Origin: Hypomyces perniciosus
Lineage: Eukaryota; Ascomycota; Sordariomycetes; Hypocreales; Hypocreaceae
Assembly: GCA_008477525.1 (NCBI GenBank)
Contig: SPDT01000009.1
Span: 1,116,001 to 1,180,000, forward strand
DNA: 64,000 nucleotides
Reading direction: 5' to 3'
The notes under the pieces are model-generated. The model worked only from the letters and a program-made list of their open reading frames with translations. It was not told the origin of the DNA and made no database searches. Made by a program: the position numbers and the translations under genes. The number at the start of each line of letters is the position of its first letter. Position 1 is the stretch's first letter. Below, one piece after another: positions 11,301 to 20,027 of the stretch.

Positions 11301-12049
11301 GCTGAAGTCTAGGAGGGATTCGAACGGGACGTAGAGCTTGCCCTTGGTAGTTGGCGGGGCTGTCGGGTCCGGCAGAGTAGTGACGAGTGTGAAGTGGTCC
11401 GACCCTGTGTCCAGTTGTCTGTCTACCACCGTCTGGGCGGCTGTATTGGTGAAGACCAAGTCGATTGTGTTGCCGTGACGGTTGGTCGGTGTGTCGACGA
11501 GAGAGGGAGAGAGACCCGCTCCTTCTGCCCATTCTTCCACCTGGTTTCCCGCGGTGTTGGTCCTGCCGCCGGGTTGCCAGGTCCAGTGTATCGCATTGAA
11601 GTCCCCCGCCACGATGGTTCTCGAGGGGGGCGCCCCCACCTCTCGAGGATGTCCATCGTGACGGTTTCTGTCGCCCTGCGGTAGATGTTGACGATGGTGT
11701 AGTCGCAAACCCGTGTCCAGCATACGTTGCGGTCCTCAAGTCCAACTGGTGGTAGTTGAGTCGCTGGTAGGTTGGGTGAGATCCTGACGTATGTGAGAAC
11801 TGAGGGGGGGTCTTGTGTCCAGTTCCCTAGGGGGTTGAAGGTTCTGTACCCCGGGTGGTTCTTTGTTTGTCTGCGTAGGGAGGTGCGGTCCCACCTTGCC
11901 CATGGTTCCTGTATCAAGATGACGTCGAAGCCGCCCTCCCATGCGAGGGAGAGTGCGGTATCGTGGCATTCCGGTCTTCGTCCTGTGTTTACCTGCAGGA
12001 CCCGAAGGCCGTGTTTTCGGCGGTTTGATCGCCGGGGCGTGCTACTCAT
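8348..12049 (-). pseudogene. LINE 1 ORF2: endonuclease, reverse transcriptase, RNase H (two frameshifts)
   Basis: The ATG at 12049 overlaps the ORF1 stop as ATGA. The endonuclease runs in one frame to about 11635 (VNTGRRPECHD, FDVILIQEPW), then shifts in a run of G and C to the frame with IVAGDFNAIHWTW and TGSDHFTLVTTLP. A second shift near 11090-11105 leads to the 918-codon frame that holds the reverse transcriptase (KAWRPISLLSCIGKG, TLDISGAFD, CGTPQGSPFSPILF, FGYADDVAFL) and the RNase H domain (AYSDGSQLDGKTGWG, NAEVYDAEA, FLDNTSVV, VSWVPGHKDIRGNETAD). A Cys/His cluster (CRCSSPKEPGHFAEC) follows. It encodes target-primed reverse transcription activities. Several minus-strand and plus-strand frames overlapping it are shadows. 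Confidence 0.92.
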
Positions 12050-13995
12050 TCAGTGTCCATGTCAGTGTCGTCGTCGGCGACCTGAATGGCCGACTCTGGT
12101 GGGGACGGGGCGTCCGATGGGACGCAAATGGGGGACTCCGTCGAGACTCCTGGTACTGGCCGCGATGGGGCGGGAGTCTGGCTTGGATGGGGGTTTGCGG
12201 GGCCCATGGGTCGGGGTGCGAAGGAGCTCCTTGCCAGGGCGGAAGGGACTGACTTGCCTTCGCCGTTGTTTGCGGCGGGCCTCTCGTCCTGGCCTTGAGG
12301 GGCCGGGGTGGGGGTGCCCTCTGTGTGCAGGTCCCATGTTGCTCCCGCGGCTCCTGCGGAGTGGGCACGGGTGTGGGTGTCTTCATCCTGGGTCGTCCTC
12401 TGGAGGATTACTCTGGGTCTGTCTGTGCTGGTGTTCGGGTGTGTCTTGACAAACTCGGTCGTCCCAAGTTTCCGGATGGCCTGGGGTTGGTCCTTAGTAG
12501 GCCGTTCGATCCTGCCGTCTTTGCGTTTCGGGCGTGCCGCGCAGTTCAGCGCCGTGGACGAGTGAGGTCCATTGCAGTTGGCACACTGCTCGGGGTTTGT
12601 GCACTCTCCGTGCGACGACCTGCCGCACTTCTTGCAGCGTTCCGTGCGGTTGCAAGCCCTGGGATCGTGGAAGCCCAGGCAGCGGTCGCACTGAGTGATC
12701 TGTGCCTTCGAGATCAGCCGTTTCGCAGGGGCGGAGCATCCGAACAGTCTGAAGCCAGGTTCGACCTTGTCCCTGAACGAGATGATCCAGTTTCGGGAGT
12801 TGATGTCTTCCCCGTGCTGTGATGGTTTGCATCTGGCGGGGGGGGCGCCGGACTTAGCCCGGAGTTGCGCTTCCGTGGCGACCAAGGGGTCGGTGGGGTG
12901 GGTCCCTTCAGTGTCGGTGAAGTAACGGGGGACTCCTTGCACTATAAAAGTTTGCCAACTTTCCGCTTCCTCCAGTTTCATCCCTTCTTTGGCGAATTCT
13001 GCTTTGAAGAAGAGGAGTTTGTTGCGGGAATTTTGGTCTTTGGTTCGGATGGCAAAGCCTGTACGTACCTCTTGTATATATGTGATGTCTGTATAGTCGA
13101 GTCTGCAGAACTTGATGACGCTGCTCTTGGCCCCGACGGCGGTGTTCTTTCTCCAGACATGGTCTGGGGGGACCCGGAGGAAGATCCTGTCGTCAGGGGC
13201 TCTAGAGCCAGCGTCCTTGTTGGGGGTTTTCTTTGAGTTGTCTCTGATGTTTTTCGTTGTCTTTTCCTTTTGTTTGGTTGTTGCGAGGGGGGGGGGGATT
13301 TTAGTAGGTTGTGTGCCTCGCTTGACCGCCTCGGCATAGGATGCCGTAGGGCCCTTGCCCGGCTTGCTAGTGGGTGGGAGCGGGCCGTCCTTGTCCGATG
13401 GGGTGGGGCTTGTGGGGTTGCGTGGGCCAATGGGGGCTTGCTTCCTTGTGGCTTTGGGACGTTGGGCATCGTCGTCGTCAGTGCCTGATTCCTCGGGGGT
13501 TAGGATGCCCCCCAGGTTGTAATGCTGGGTAGCAGTGAAGTTAACGAGAGATTTCTGTAGAGCTTTTGCGATCTGTAAAGCGGCGGCTCTGTGATGTTTC
13601 CCTTCGAGTGTAGCGAAGTAGACGTCAACGGCTTCAGAGGTGCCTAGCAGTACTTCCCTGCGGGCGTTCCTGATTTCCTCTTCTTCTGCGCACTGCTCTG
13701 CCAGGCGGCTGTAGAGAGATACGTCGAGGGGTTTGTGTAGACTGGCTGTTCCCTTGGGGCCGGGTTTGGGGGTTTCGTTGCCGAAGTCGATTCTTGGGGC
13801 TTTGGCGTTTCTGAAGCGGACTTCTTTGATCGGGCGCTTCTTGGGTGTGATGGGCAGTGCGAACGGGTTCGCGATGCCCGGGAGAGCTGGGGTGGCCTCT
13901 CTCTGGTCTTGGGGGTTCGTTGCCAGCCCGGCGGCGGTGGTGATTTGGTTGGGTTGGGCGTCCGAGAGGATAGAGGCGGTTGCCATCTTGCTCAA
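12046..13995 (-). CDS. LINE 1 ORF1: gag-like nucleic-acid-binding protein
   Basis: A 649-residue open frame with an intact start and stop. The N-terminal half is Pro/Thr/Lys-rich and low in complexity. The C-terminal third has three zinc-knuckle-like clusters: CDRCLGFHDPRAC, CKKCGRSSHGEC and CANCNGPHSSTALNC. In related LINEs this protein coats the RNA to form the transposition particle. Its TGA stop overlaps the ORF2 start (ATGA at 12046-12049), which suggests stop-and-restart translation of ORF2. It is the only intact long frame in the element. Confidence 0.88.
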   Translation of the reverse strand: MSKMATASILSDAQPNQITTAAGLATNPQDQREATPALPGIANPFALPITPKKRPIKEVRFRNAKAPRIDFGNETPKPGPKGTASLHKPLDVSLYSRLAEQCAEEEEIRNARREVLLGTSEAVDVYFATLEGKHHRAAALQIAKALQKSLVNFTATQHYNLGGILTPEESGTDDDDAQRPKATRKQAPIGPRNPTSPTPSDKDGPLPPTSKPGKGPTASYAEAVKRGTQPTKIPPPLATTKQKEKTTKNIRDNSKKTPNKDAGSRAPDDRIFLRVPPDHVWRKNTAVGAKSSVIKFCRLDYTDITYIQEVRTGFAIRTKDQNSRNKLLFFKAEFAKEGMKLEEAESWQTFIVQGVPRYFTDTEGTHPTDPLVATEAQLRAKSGAPPARCKPSQHGEDINSRNWIISFRDKVEPGFRLFGCSAPAKRLISKAQITQCDRCLGFHDPRACNRTERCKKCGRSSHGECTNPEQCANCNGPHSSTALNCAARPKRKDGRIERPTKDQPQAIRKLGTTEFVKTHPNTSTDRPRVILQRTTQDEDTHTRAHSAGAAGATWDLHTEGTPTPAPQGQDERPAANNGEGKSVPSALARSSFAPRPMGPANPHPSQTPAPSRPVPGVSTESPICVPSDAPSPPESAIQVADDDTDMDTE

Positions 13996-14124
13996 GGGGC
14001 CCAGGAAGGGCGAGGGGGGGATTTGAGGGTGTTTTCTTGGTAGCTAGTCAAGAGGTGGTGATTTTTACTGTGAGTAGGCACCCAAAGGCAGGGGTACCTG
14101 TAGATGTAGGAGGGAAGCTGATGC

Positions 14125-14137
14125 TCTGCCCGTGCTT
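14125..14137 (+). repeat. Target-site duplication of LINE 1, right copy
   Basis: Identical 13-mer to 8190-8202. Read on the minus strand it encodes the KHGQ of the catalase immediately before the insertion. Confidence 0.9.
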
Positions 14138-14995
14138 AGCAAGGAATGATACTTTGATATAGACAAAGGAGTCATCCTTGTTCACCCATTTAAAGGTATG
14201 GCATCCGTACCCGTGATTAAAGCGCCACCCTCGAGGGGTCCCATGATCACTAAAGAACATGAGCCCCTCATGGTTCGCTTCGGGAGTGTTGGCGAGAAGG
14301 TCGAACAGTGCATCAGAGTCTAGCAAGAAATTCTTTTGGATTGCGATACTGTGACCGAATAACATCAGGGCCCTGAATTGGGTCGCGGCAGAAGAACACC
14401 GGCTGTTTCTGTCAGAAACCTCAGGCTAAACATGTTGAATCAGATTGACTTACAAAGTTCAAGCCCACAATATCATAGTTGCCTTCCATAGTGTAAAACT
14501 TGATAGCGAATCCTCGTGGATTGCGAGCCTCGTCAGGGAATTCTCTACCCAGGGTCACGGTTGAGAATCGCATAAACACAGGCGTCTTCTCCCCCACACT
14601 AGACAAGAAATTGGCTGTCTAAAACATCATCAGTCTTATAAGCACGTTCGATCTCTGGCATTGGGTCGACTAGGCGAGCGAAGTGCACCCTTTTTGCAGA
14701 CTTACAGTAAGCTCGGTAACGTCCTGCGTACATTCGAAGTAGCCAAAGACTCCAGATCCACAAGCATGTACCATGCCTAGATACCAAAACGTCAGTCAAA
14801 CTACTGGTTGGAGCTGTGAGGAATGGTTGACCCACGTTCTAAGTTCTTGGATCGATTGAAATGTTGTTGCTTCCTTGTCCAACGTTAATCGCATGACTTG
14901 AAACTGAACACTGAATTATTCACATACTGGAAGAGAAATACATCGCTGGTGACCGGGATGCCACCGACTGTTTTGCGTATGTGCCCTGCACATAT
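14125..14995 (-). pseudogene. Catalase, 5' part (gene split by a LINE)
   Basis: Minus-strand pieces in order: GGIPVTSDVFLFQ followed by a GTATGTG donor; a poorly conserved exon ending HFNRSKNLE; then RMVHACGSGVFGYFECTQDV and TELT before a GTAAGTCTGC donor; [20 protein letters not shown] and [20 protein letters not shown] with donor GTAAGTCAA; then PVFFCRDPIQGPDVIRSQYR. An extra A in a run (CCAAAAGAAT) near 14336 shifts the frame before FLLDSDALFDLLANTPEANH, SDHGTPRGWRFNHGYGCHTF and VYIKVSFLAKHGQ, where the LINE begins. The motif FxRFSTVxxxxxxxDxxRDPRGFA is close to the catalase signature. The true N-terminus seems lost next to LINE 2. Together with 7237-8202 it forms one dead catalase gene. 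Confidence 0.92.
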
Positions 14996-15773
14996 GTCTG
15001 TCAATCGGGAGGAGACGCGGACCCAACCCCCACCACGCAGTCTCACTGGAGGGAAGACAGATCGACCCCAGCCCACACATAAGATGGCTCGGCGTCATCC
15101 TTGACCCCAAGCTGTCGTTCAAAAAACACGTGGAGACCCAGGTAGGCAAGGCCCTGAAGACGGCCAATTTCCTCAAAAGTCTCAACAAAACCAGAAAGGG
15201 TTCCCCCCTAATGCAGTAGCCATGGCGGCCAAGGCCTGCGTACTACCAGTCGCCCTATATAGCATAGAGGCATAGTGGCCCGGCTTAGAGAGAGAATCCA
15301 GGAATAACCTAGGCAGGATAGTAAGCACAGGCGTTAATAACCTCGCAGCAAAACTAGATAAAGCCTTTAAAACTGCAGCCCGCGCCGTCCTCCCAGTCTA
15401 AAAGACTACCCTTATCCTAGTGCTTTACAGAGAGTCTAATATCCCGCCTGCACTTACAGTGCTCGCCTAGGCGAGACTAAGAAACTCTGCCCGACTTGCA
15501 AGTTTAGATCATTCCTATCCGCTGGCTGACAGGATTAACAGACCGACTATCCAGCTCCCAGCAACGCGCTTATAGAGGACAGCTAGGCTAGCCAGTGTAT
15601 CTATCCGACCTACTCTCTTTGCCTATAAGCCCCGTTTCGTTAAGGCTGGCCTGAACTTTAAGACACTCGGGAAAGAGATAACCGCGCAGAAGCACCTTAA
15701 ACTAATAGACTCGATACCAGCCTCGACAATCGCGGCTTACTTAGACGGCTCCCAACTCAATAGGAAAACAGGA

Positions 15774-16436
15774 TAGGGAGTAGTAGTAGTTTGTTTGTTT
15801 GTTTGTTTTAATATTAACGACCATAAGTAAGCTAGTTACACAAATCCCATCTGGGCAATAGGTCGGTAGGAGCCGGCCAAGGTCTTTATCGCATCCATAG
15901 ATGAGATATTGGGCCACCTCCACGTGGTCCTGTTAATTCAGAACCGGCCTAACTAGCCAGCAAGCTGCTAGAGAATAACCGGAGGTGTTGACCCTATAGC
16001 TGTTCGCTACATTTCAATTTACAAAGGAAAGAAGGTCATCTAAGGCCCAGGGCCTCAGGCACCAGGATGAAAAACCCTCCTTACAGAGGGAAAAAAACCT
16101 AAGTGCTAGCTGTCGGGACCTCTTGCTAGCTGTCGGGACCTCTTGCGAGGCGACGTAGTTGTCGAGGCCTCTCGCGTGGGAGGCAGTGTGTCATCGTCGG
16201 CAACACCTCTTACAAGGCAATATGCTAACAGCAGAGCTGCATAGATGTCGTCGCCAGCTCTCGAGGGAGGTGAAGCTCTCCGAATTCCTCCCTCTTTATG
16301 CGCTGTTAGGGCCCGGTAAGCCTAAGCGGAGAGACAGGCCAGTAGGCCTGCAAAAATTACCCCACACGTTAACAAGCCATAACAGCTGCTAGCGTGGGAG
16401 AATTTTTACAGGGGAGAGTTGTAGGGAGTAGTAGTA
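15774..16436 (-). repeat. 15-bp target-site duplications of SINE-like copy 1
   Basis: TAGGGAGTAGTAGTA occurs at 15774-15788 and 16422-16436, immediately outside the inserted element. In LINE 1 the matching sequence reads TGGGGAGCAGCAGTG, so both copies of the duplication carry the same G-to-A and C-to-T changes. Confidence 0.9.
15789..16421 (-). mobile_element. SINE-like non-autonomous retroelement, copy 1 (633 bp)
   Basis: The element has no coding frame. On its own (minus) strand it starts CAACTCTCCCCTGTAAAAAT, has a middle section of short palindromes of the CCTC-N-GAGG type, and ends with a tail GGTCGTTAATATTAAAAC followed by (AAAC)n. The last ~120 bp resemble the 3' end of the LINEs in this window (GGCTCCTACCGACCTATTGC). 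It shares nearly its whole length with 53293-54045. I saw no clear tRNA, 5S or 7SL head, so SINE-like describes behaviour, not ancestry. Confidence 0.85.
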
Positions 16437-17321
16437 TACTATAGAGCCAAAGTCTATAAAGACTGCAGGCCACTCGCTAACGCAGAGGTCTATAACGCAG
16501 AAGCTGTAAAGGCTGCTAAAGCAATTAAAATAGCAGCCGGACTTATATAAAATAACTTTAAAATTAATAAAGTATATATCTTTTTTAATAATATAGTAGT
16601 AATTAAAGGCCTCCTAGGTAAGGCTTTAACTTTATTATAAAGAGAATTTATATAATTCTAATGCATAGCTAAAGAAATATACCCCTGCAAGGTATTTATT
16701 TCCTAGGTGCTAGGCTATAAGGATATATAAAACAATAAAATAACAGATAAACTAGCGAAAGAAAGGACAGCTCTTAACCCCTCTCTTTGAAGCTAGAGTA
16801 CTTTAGTATATATTAAACACTAGGCAAAAGCAGAAAAAGTTACCTTTTAAAAGAAATATTAAAAAGTAAATGCTTTAGAAAGCTATTAACTGTAAAACTT
16901 AAAAGCATTGCTAGATCCCCCGGAACTAAAACTCCCCTAACCTATCCTATACAGGCTGCTAGCAGAGAGGTCTAGTTATAAGGACTTCTAAAGCTATTAC
17001 GACTAGTTTAGCCACGATATTTAATCCTACTGCAGATGCAGCTCCCCTAAAGAACCAGGATACTTCGCTAAGTGCTGTATAGTAAGGAGCTTCCTTCCCA
17101 AAACGCCTAAAGGCAGGAGACCCGTCAGATACCTACTAGGACCTAAAGGAAGCGAGGCTTTCCAGAAGCTAGTAGAGGAGGCAAACCTATACAGCCCCCC
17201 TTTACAAGATATAGATTAAGAATATACATAAAATTTTCCTTTATCCAGCGAAACATAGCGAACAGGGTCTAAACCCCCGGCTCCTACCGACCTATTGCCT
17301 AGACGACCTAGATACAGAGTG

Positions 17322-17766
17322 GTGTGACGAACCGTCATACCGTCACGCCAACAGGCAAAATGTGACGATCCGGGTTGATTCTCAAGGGATAAACCGAGGT
17401 TCGTGGGTTTATGTTGACAGAGAGGTCAGGGATGAATACTGATCAGGGTAACGTAGTCACGATTCTGTAGAACAGGCGGTTCTGGTGAATACAATTGTTA
17501 ACGACTGTCTAAGTAACTATACTAAACGAGTGACAAGCCAGTCGTATATATACAAAGAAAATCTACATGTGATCACTGATGTCTCAGTGAGCGTCGCTGC
17601 GATCACTGCGATAGCACGGTGATCGAGTAAGTGATCACACTTCTCGGTGTAGTGAGCGTTTGAGTGATTACTCTTAGCGCGGTGGTCACTTCCTGATGGT
17701 TGGTCAGTGCAACCGATATTCTCCCGTGTCCTCGTGACCTGGTCTTCGACATGGTCGGGTCGTGAC
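17322..17766 (-). mobile_element. Possible solo LTR
   Basis: Read on the minus strand the block begins TGTCACGACC and ends GGTTCGTCACA, giving TG...CA termini with a short inverted repeat (TGTCACGA/TCGTCACA). It holds several GTGATCAC-like palindromes and a TATATATAC stretch. No 5-bp target duplication is evident, and it directly follows the end of LINE 2, so the boundary may be a rearrangement. Confidence 0.45.
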
Positions 17767-18060
17767 ACTGGACCGCATGTTGCTGCGCATGACAGCGAAT
17801 CGCACACCCTTGACTTCGTAATCTCTGGAGATATTAATAATAATACGGCAAATTAGGTAGGTATTCGTCTTGTTCAGGAGATGGGAGAACATGTGAAGTG
17901 TCTGAGACAAAGAGACGTCTCGATGAAATCCGTGATGCAATATGAAGGGAGTTGGGAGAGACACTGGGGATCCTAGACTCCAAAGGGCAAGTTCAAGTTT
18001 GACATCATCAAGGTTCTCAACAGTTGTCTGTGACTTGTGCTACTGAGGACAACCCTGTTT
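17767..18060 (-). other. Unrecognised coding-like remnant
   Basis: One minus-strand frame stays open for about 95 codons up to the LTR-like block (ENLDDVKLELALWSLGSP, TPFILHHGFHRD, HMFSHLLNKTNTYL). The composition looks coding, but there is no start, and I do not recognise the family. It may be the exon of a gene cut by the LTR-like insertion. Confidence 0.25.
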
Positions 18061-18284
18061 GGAGACGCCCTGAATTACTATGGAGTACTTCGTACGTTCA
18101 CTTACATCACAGCAGATGAACTAGGACAAGGATATGATGCAACCATGGCGACAGCAGCACGCCGTCATGAGCTCATGAATACATAATATTATCCAACAAG
18201 CTCTATATATTATTCAGGTAGAGAGCTGCATGAAACTATATCCTGAATTGTAATGCGCTGCATAAAAAGCGATTATCATTCACT

Positions 18285-18930
18285 ATGGCATCAAAGCCTA
18301 CGAAATCAGCGCACTACTCGGGCGAGTTTCACGCCAAAGTCCCTCCATCCGAGCCGATGATGAAGGGTGGTGTACGATAAACCCCCTTTATTTAATAATA
18401 ATAAGTCTTATAGCTTCTTCTACTAACATGCTTACCTGTAGCACCAACCCGGCATCAAAGTCGGCAACGACCGGGCTCCGGAGTCCCACCTTGAAACGTA
18501 CCCACCCGGCTCCGCGCCCCGCGAAAGTTCCTTCCGGCCGAACCCCATCAGCGAAATCCCCGGCCAGGCGCTCAACCCGGATATGGACCCATCCAGCCGG
18601 ACCGAAGCACTAGACTTTCCCGGCGCCACATCGGCGGACGTGTACACGGGTTTTGGCTGTCCGTTACAAGGCCTTGAAGGCCGGGACGTGGCGGCGCAGC
18701 TACCGGGTAAGAAGCATACTGGCGAACGGAGGCATCCGCATGGCCATAAGAAGGAGGAGACTGGCTTGGTTGGAGTTGGAGCGAATGCTGGGGGTGATCC
18801 GGTGAGACAGCATGGATGGGACTTGCCAGAGGGCGTGGAGAAGGGCATGAGGGGGAAGAGCAATGAGGATTGGCCTGGTGCGGAGGAGAGGGAGCCAGTG
18901 AATGCTGAGCAGGTGGCTTCAGGGCGATGA
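18285..18930 (+). CDS. Conserved-looking hypothetical protein, two exons
   Basis: Exon 1 is 18285-18371 and exon 2 is 18442-18930, giving 191 residues. The 70-nt intron has a GTACGATAAA donor, a perfect TACTAAC branch site and a CTGTAG acceptor; splicing is in phase 0 (MMKGG joined to HQPGIKVGND). The protein has no signal peptide or membrane helix. It is rich in Gly, Pro, Glu and Lys, with stretches such as SAPRESSFRPNPISEIPGQA, ALDFPGATSADVYTGFG and PLQGLEGRDVAAQLPG. It resembles small hypothetical proteins I associate with filamentous ascomycetes, but I know no function. A long minus-strand frame over exon 2 is an antisense shadow of GC-rich coding sequence. Confidence 0.75.
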
Positions 18931-19799
18931 GCATGCCGATACGAGTATGCATCAAGTCTCGGGTACTGCAACAATGTCTCCATACCTACCATACAACAAG
19001 TTCTTGTGCCTTCTGTTTATCGGTATTACGATGACTGGGTCCCCGAAAGATACCTAAAGAATACTACTACATTAAAAGACCTGTACAAGATGAGGGGTTA
19101 TCTGATATCACATATCACATATCACATATGGACGAGGTGCGGTGCTACCACGGCCGTATCCAAGCTGCGCGTCTGCTTTCAATGAAACCCAATATCAGGC
19201 TCGTCAACACACTTCTCGCAAAAGCCCAGACTTTCAATTTGCAGCATCAGCGTGGCAGAGCGTCGTTGTTGATTGGAAGACGCAGCTGCATTCGTGAGGA
19301 GTGTGTTGCAACCCTCAAGTCAGCCCCATGCTATCGCAAATTAAAATATACAGTCATCTGAGGTTCTATTGACCTTGAAGGATTCTTCATAGGCTGGCAC
19401 TATGGGCTTTGGCTGATGTTGGGCAGGATTGTGTATACTGTTGCAACCCTCCAGTGTTACCAACCAACGTCTGGTTGGTCATATGCTCTATGAGATGAGC
19501 AAATGCATTCAGCTAGGTGCCTATTGCTCTTGTTATTTGTCAGAGGCTGGCTGGCTCATGTTGGGCTGTCTATGGATACCTCTTCTACATCTGGTCAGAC
19601 ACTACTTGCAAAGTACGGAGTACATACGAGTGATCTCTCTCAGGAATATCAGTCAGCCGATCTCACTACATCTCGCTCACCTTTTGACAGGTATATAACT
19701 GACGGTGTTTGCCCATCAACCTGACTGATTTGGCTCACTCAACTAAACATTGTCTTCTACCGAGAATTGTCCGCCCAGGAACTGAACAGAAGTCTCACC
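18931..19799. promoter_or_regulatory. Upstream region of the 19800 gene start
   Basis: No gene supported. GTATATAA at about 19690 lies roughly 110 bases before the ATG at 19800 and could be a TATA box; the segment after it is pyrimidine-rich with CAA-type start sites, as in fungal promoters. One TACGGAGTA nonamer is at 19614-19622. Confidence 0.4.
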
Positions 19800-20027
19800 A
19801 TGGCTGATATCTTCCCCCAGGCTAGTGCTGTGAACGCAATCTTACCGGTCGTTCCACAGTCACAGGCAAATCAAACAGTTTTCCATGTCATCAAGTTACC
19901 CAACGCGGGAACACGACCACCCTGGAAGGTTCTTTCCGAGTGGGCTATTCAGCCTCTCTCCGACAATGTTGCAAGACAAGCATGCTGGTGGACCTCTTAT
20001 ATCATCTTTGCTCGAATGGGTCTCCCG
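19800..20027 (+). pseudogene. N-terminal fragment, possibly DMATS-type aromatic prenyltransferase
   Basis: The frame starts at an ATG in an ideal context (CTCACCATGGCT) downstream of a TATA-like box, and runs 76 codons before meeting LINE 3. The stretch PPWKVLSEWAIQPLSDNV and QACWWTS...FARMG resembles the N-terminus of indole prenyltransferases (PxxxLSxx..WWxxTxPxxxxLL). Those enzymes attach dimethylallyl groups to indole compounds in alkaloid clusters. The rest of the gene is absent on the far side of the LINE. The match is short and the assignment tentative; the truncation itself is clear. Confidence 0.4.

Larger units (their letters stand above)
8203..14124 (-). mobile_element. LINE 1: nearly full-length Tad-like non-LTR retrotransposon
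   Basis: A 5.9-kb element lies in minus orientation between 13-bp target duplications. Reading its own strand, a short 5' UTR (13996-14124) is followed by ORF1 (gag-like with zinc knuckles), then ORF2 with apurinic-type endonuclease, reverse transcriptase and RNase H, a short 3' UTR containing GGCTCCTACCGACCTGTTGC, and an A-rich tail (AAAAATAAAAAATAAAAAAA). It is GC-rich with little RIP-type decay, so it is young or escaped RIP. ORF2 carries two frameshifts, so this copy is probably not autonomous now. Confidence 0.93.
15003..17321 (+). mobile_element. LINE 2: 5'-truncated, RIP-mutated Tad-like LINE copy
   Basis: A plus-strand relative of LINE 1 starting inside the reverse transcriptase (RRRGPNPHHA, WLGVILDPKLSFKKHVETQ) and running through RNase H into the 3' UTR (GGCTCCTACCGACCTATTGCC near 17280). 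It is interrupted by a SINE-like element at 15789-16421. The first 230 bases are almost unmutated, but from about 15240 onward Trp codons have become TAG and Gln codons TAG (for example EAWW read as EA-stop-W), the pattern of CpA-to-TpA change. The decay is strongest at 16540-16900, which is now very AT-rich. No part can be translated. Confidence 0.88.

Noticed and set aside
17520..17700. Repeated GTGATCAC-like words suggesting a CRISPR-like or regulator array
   Set aside because: Spacing is irregular, there are no spacers of even length, and the block lies within an LTR-like unit of a eukaryotic genome.
18432..18992. 186-codon minus-strand frame
   Set aside because: Antisense to exon 2 of the two-exon gene at 18285, whose intron has perfect splice signals.
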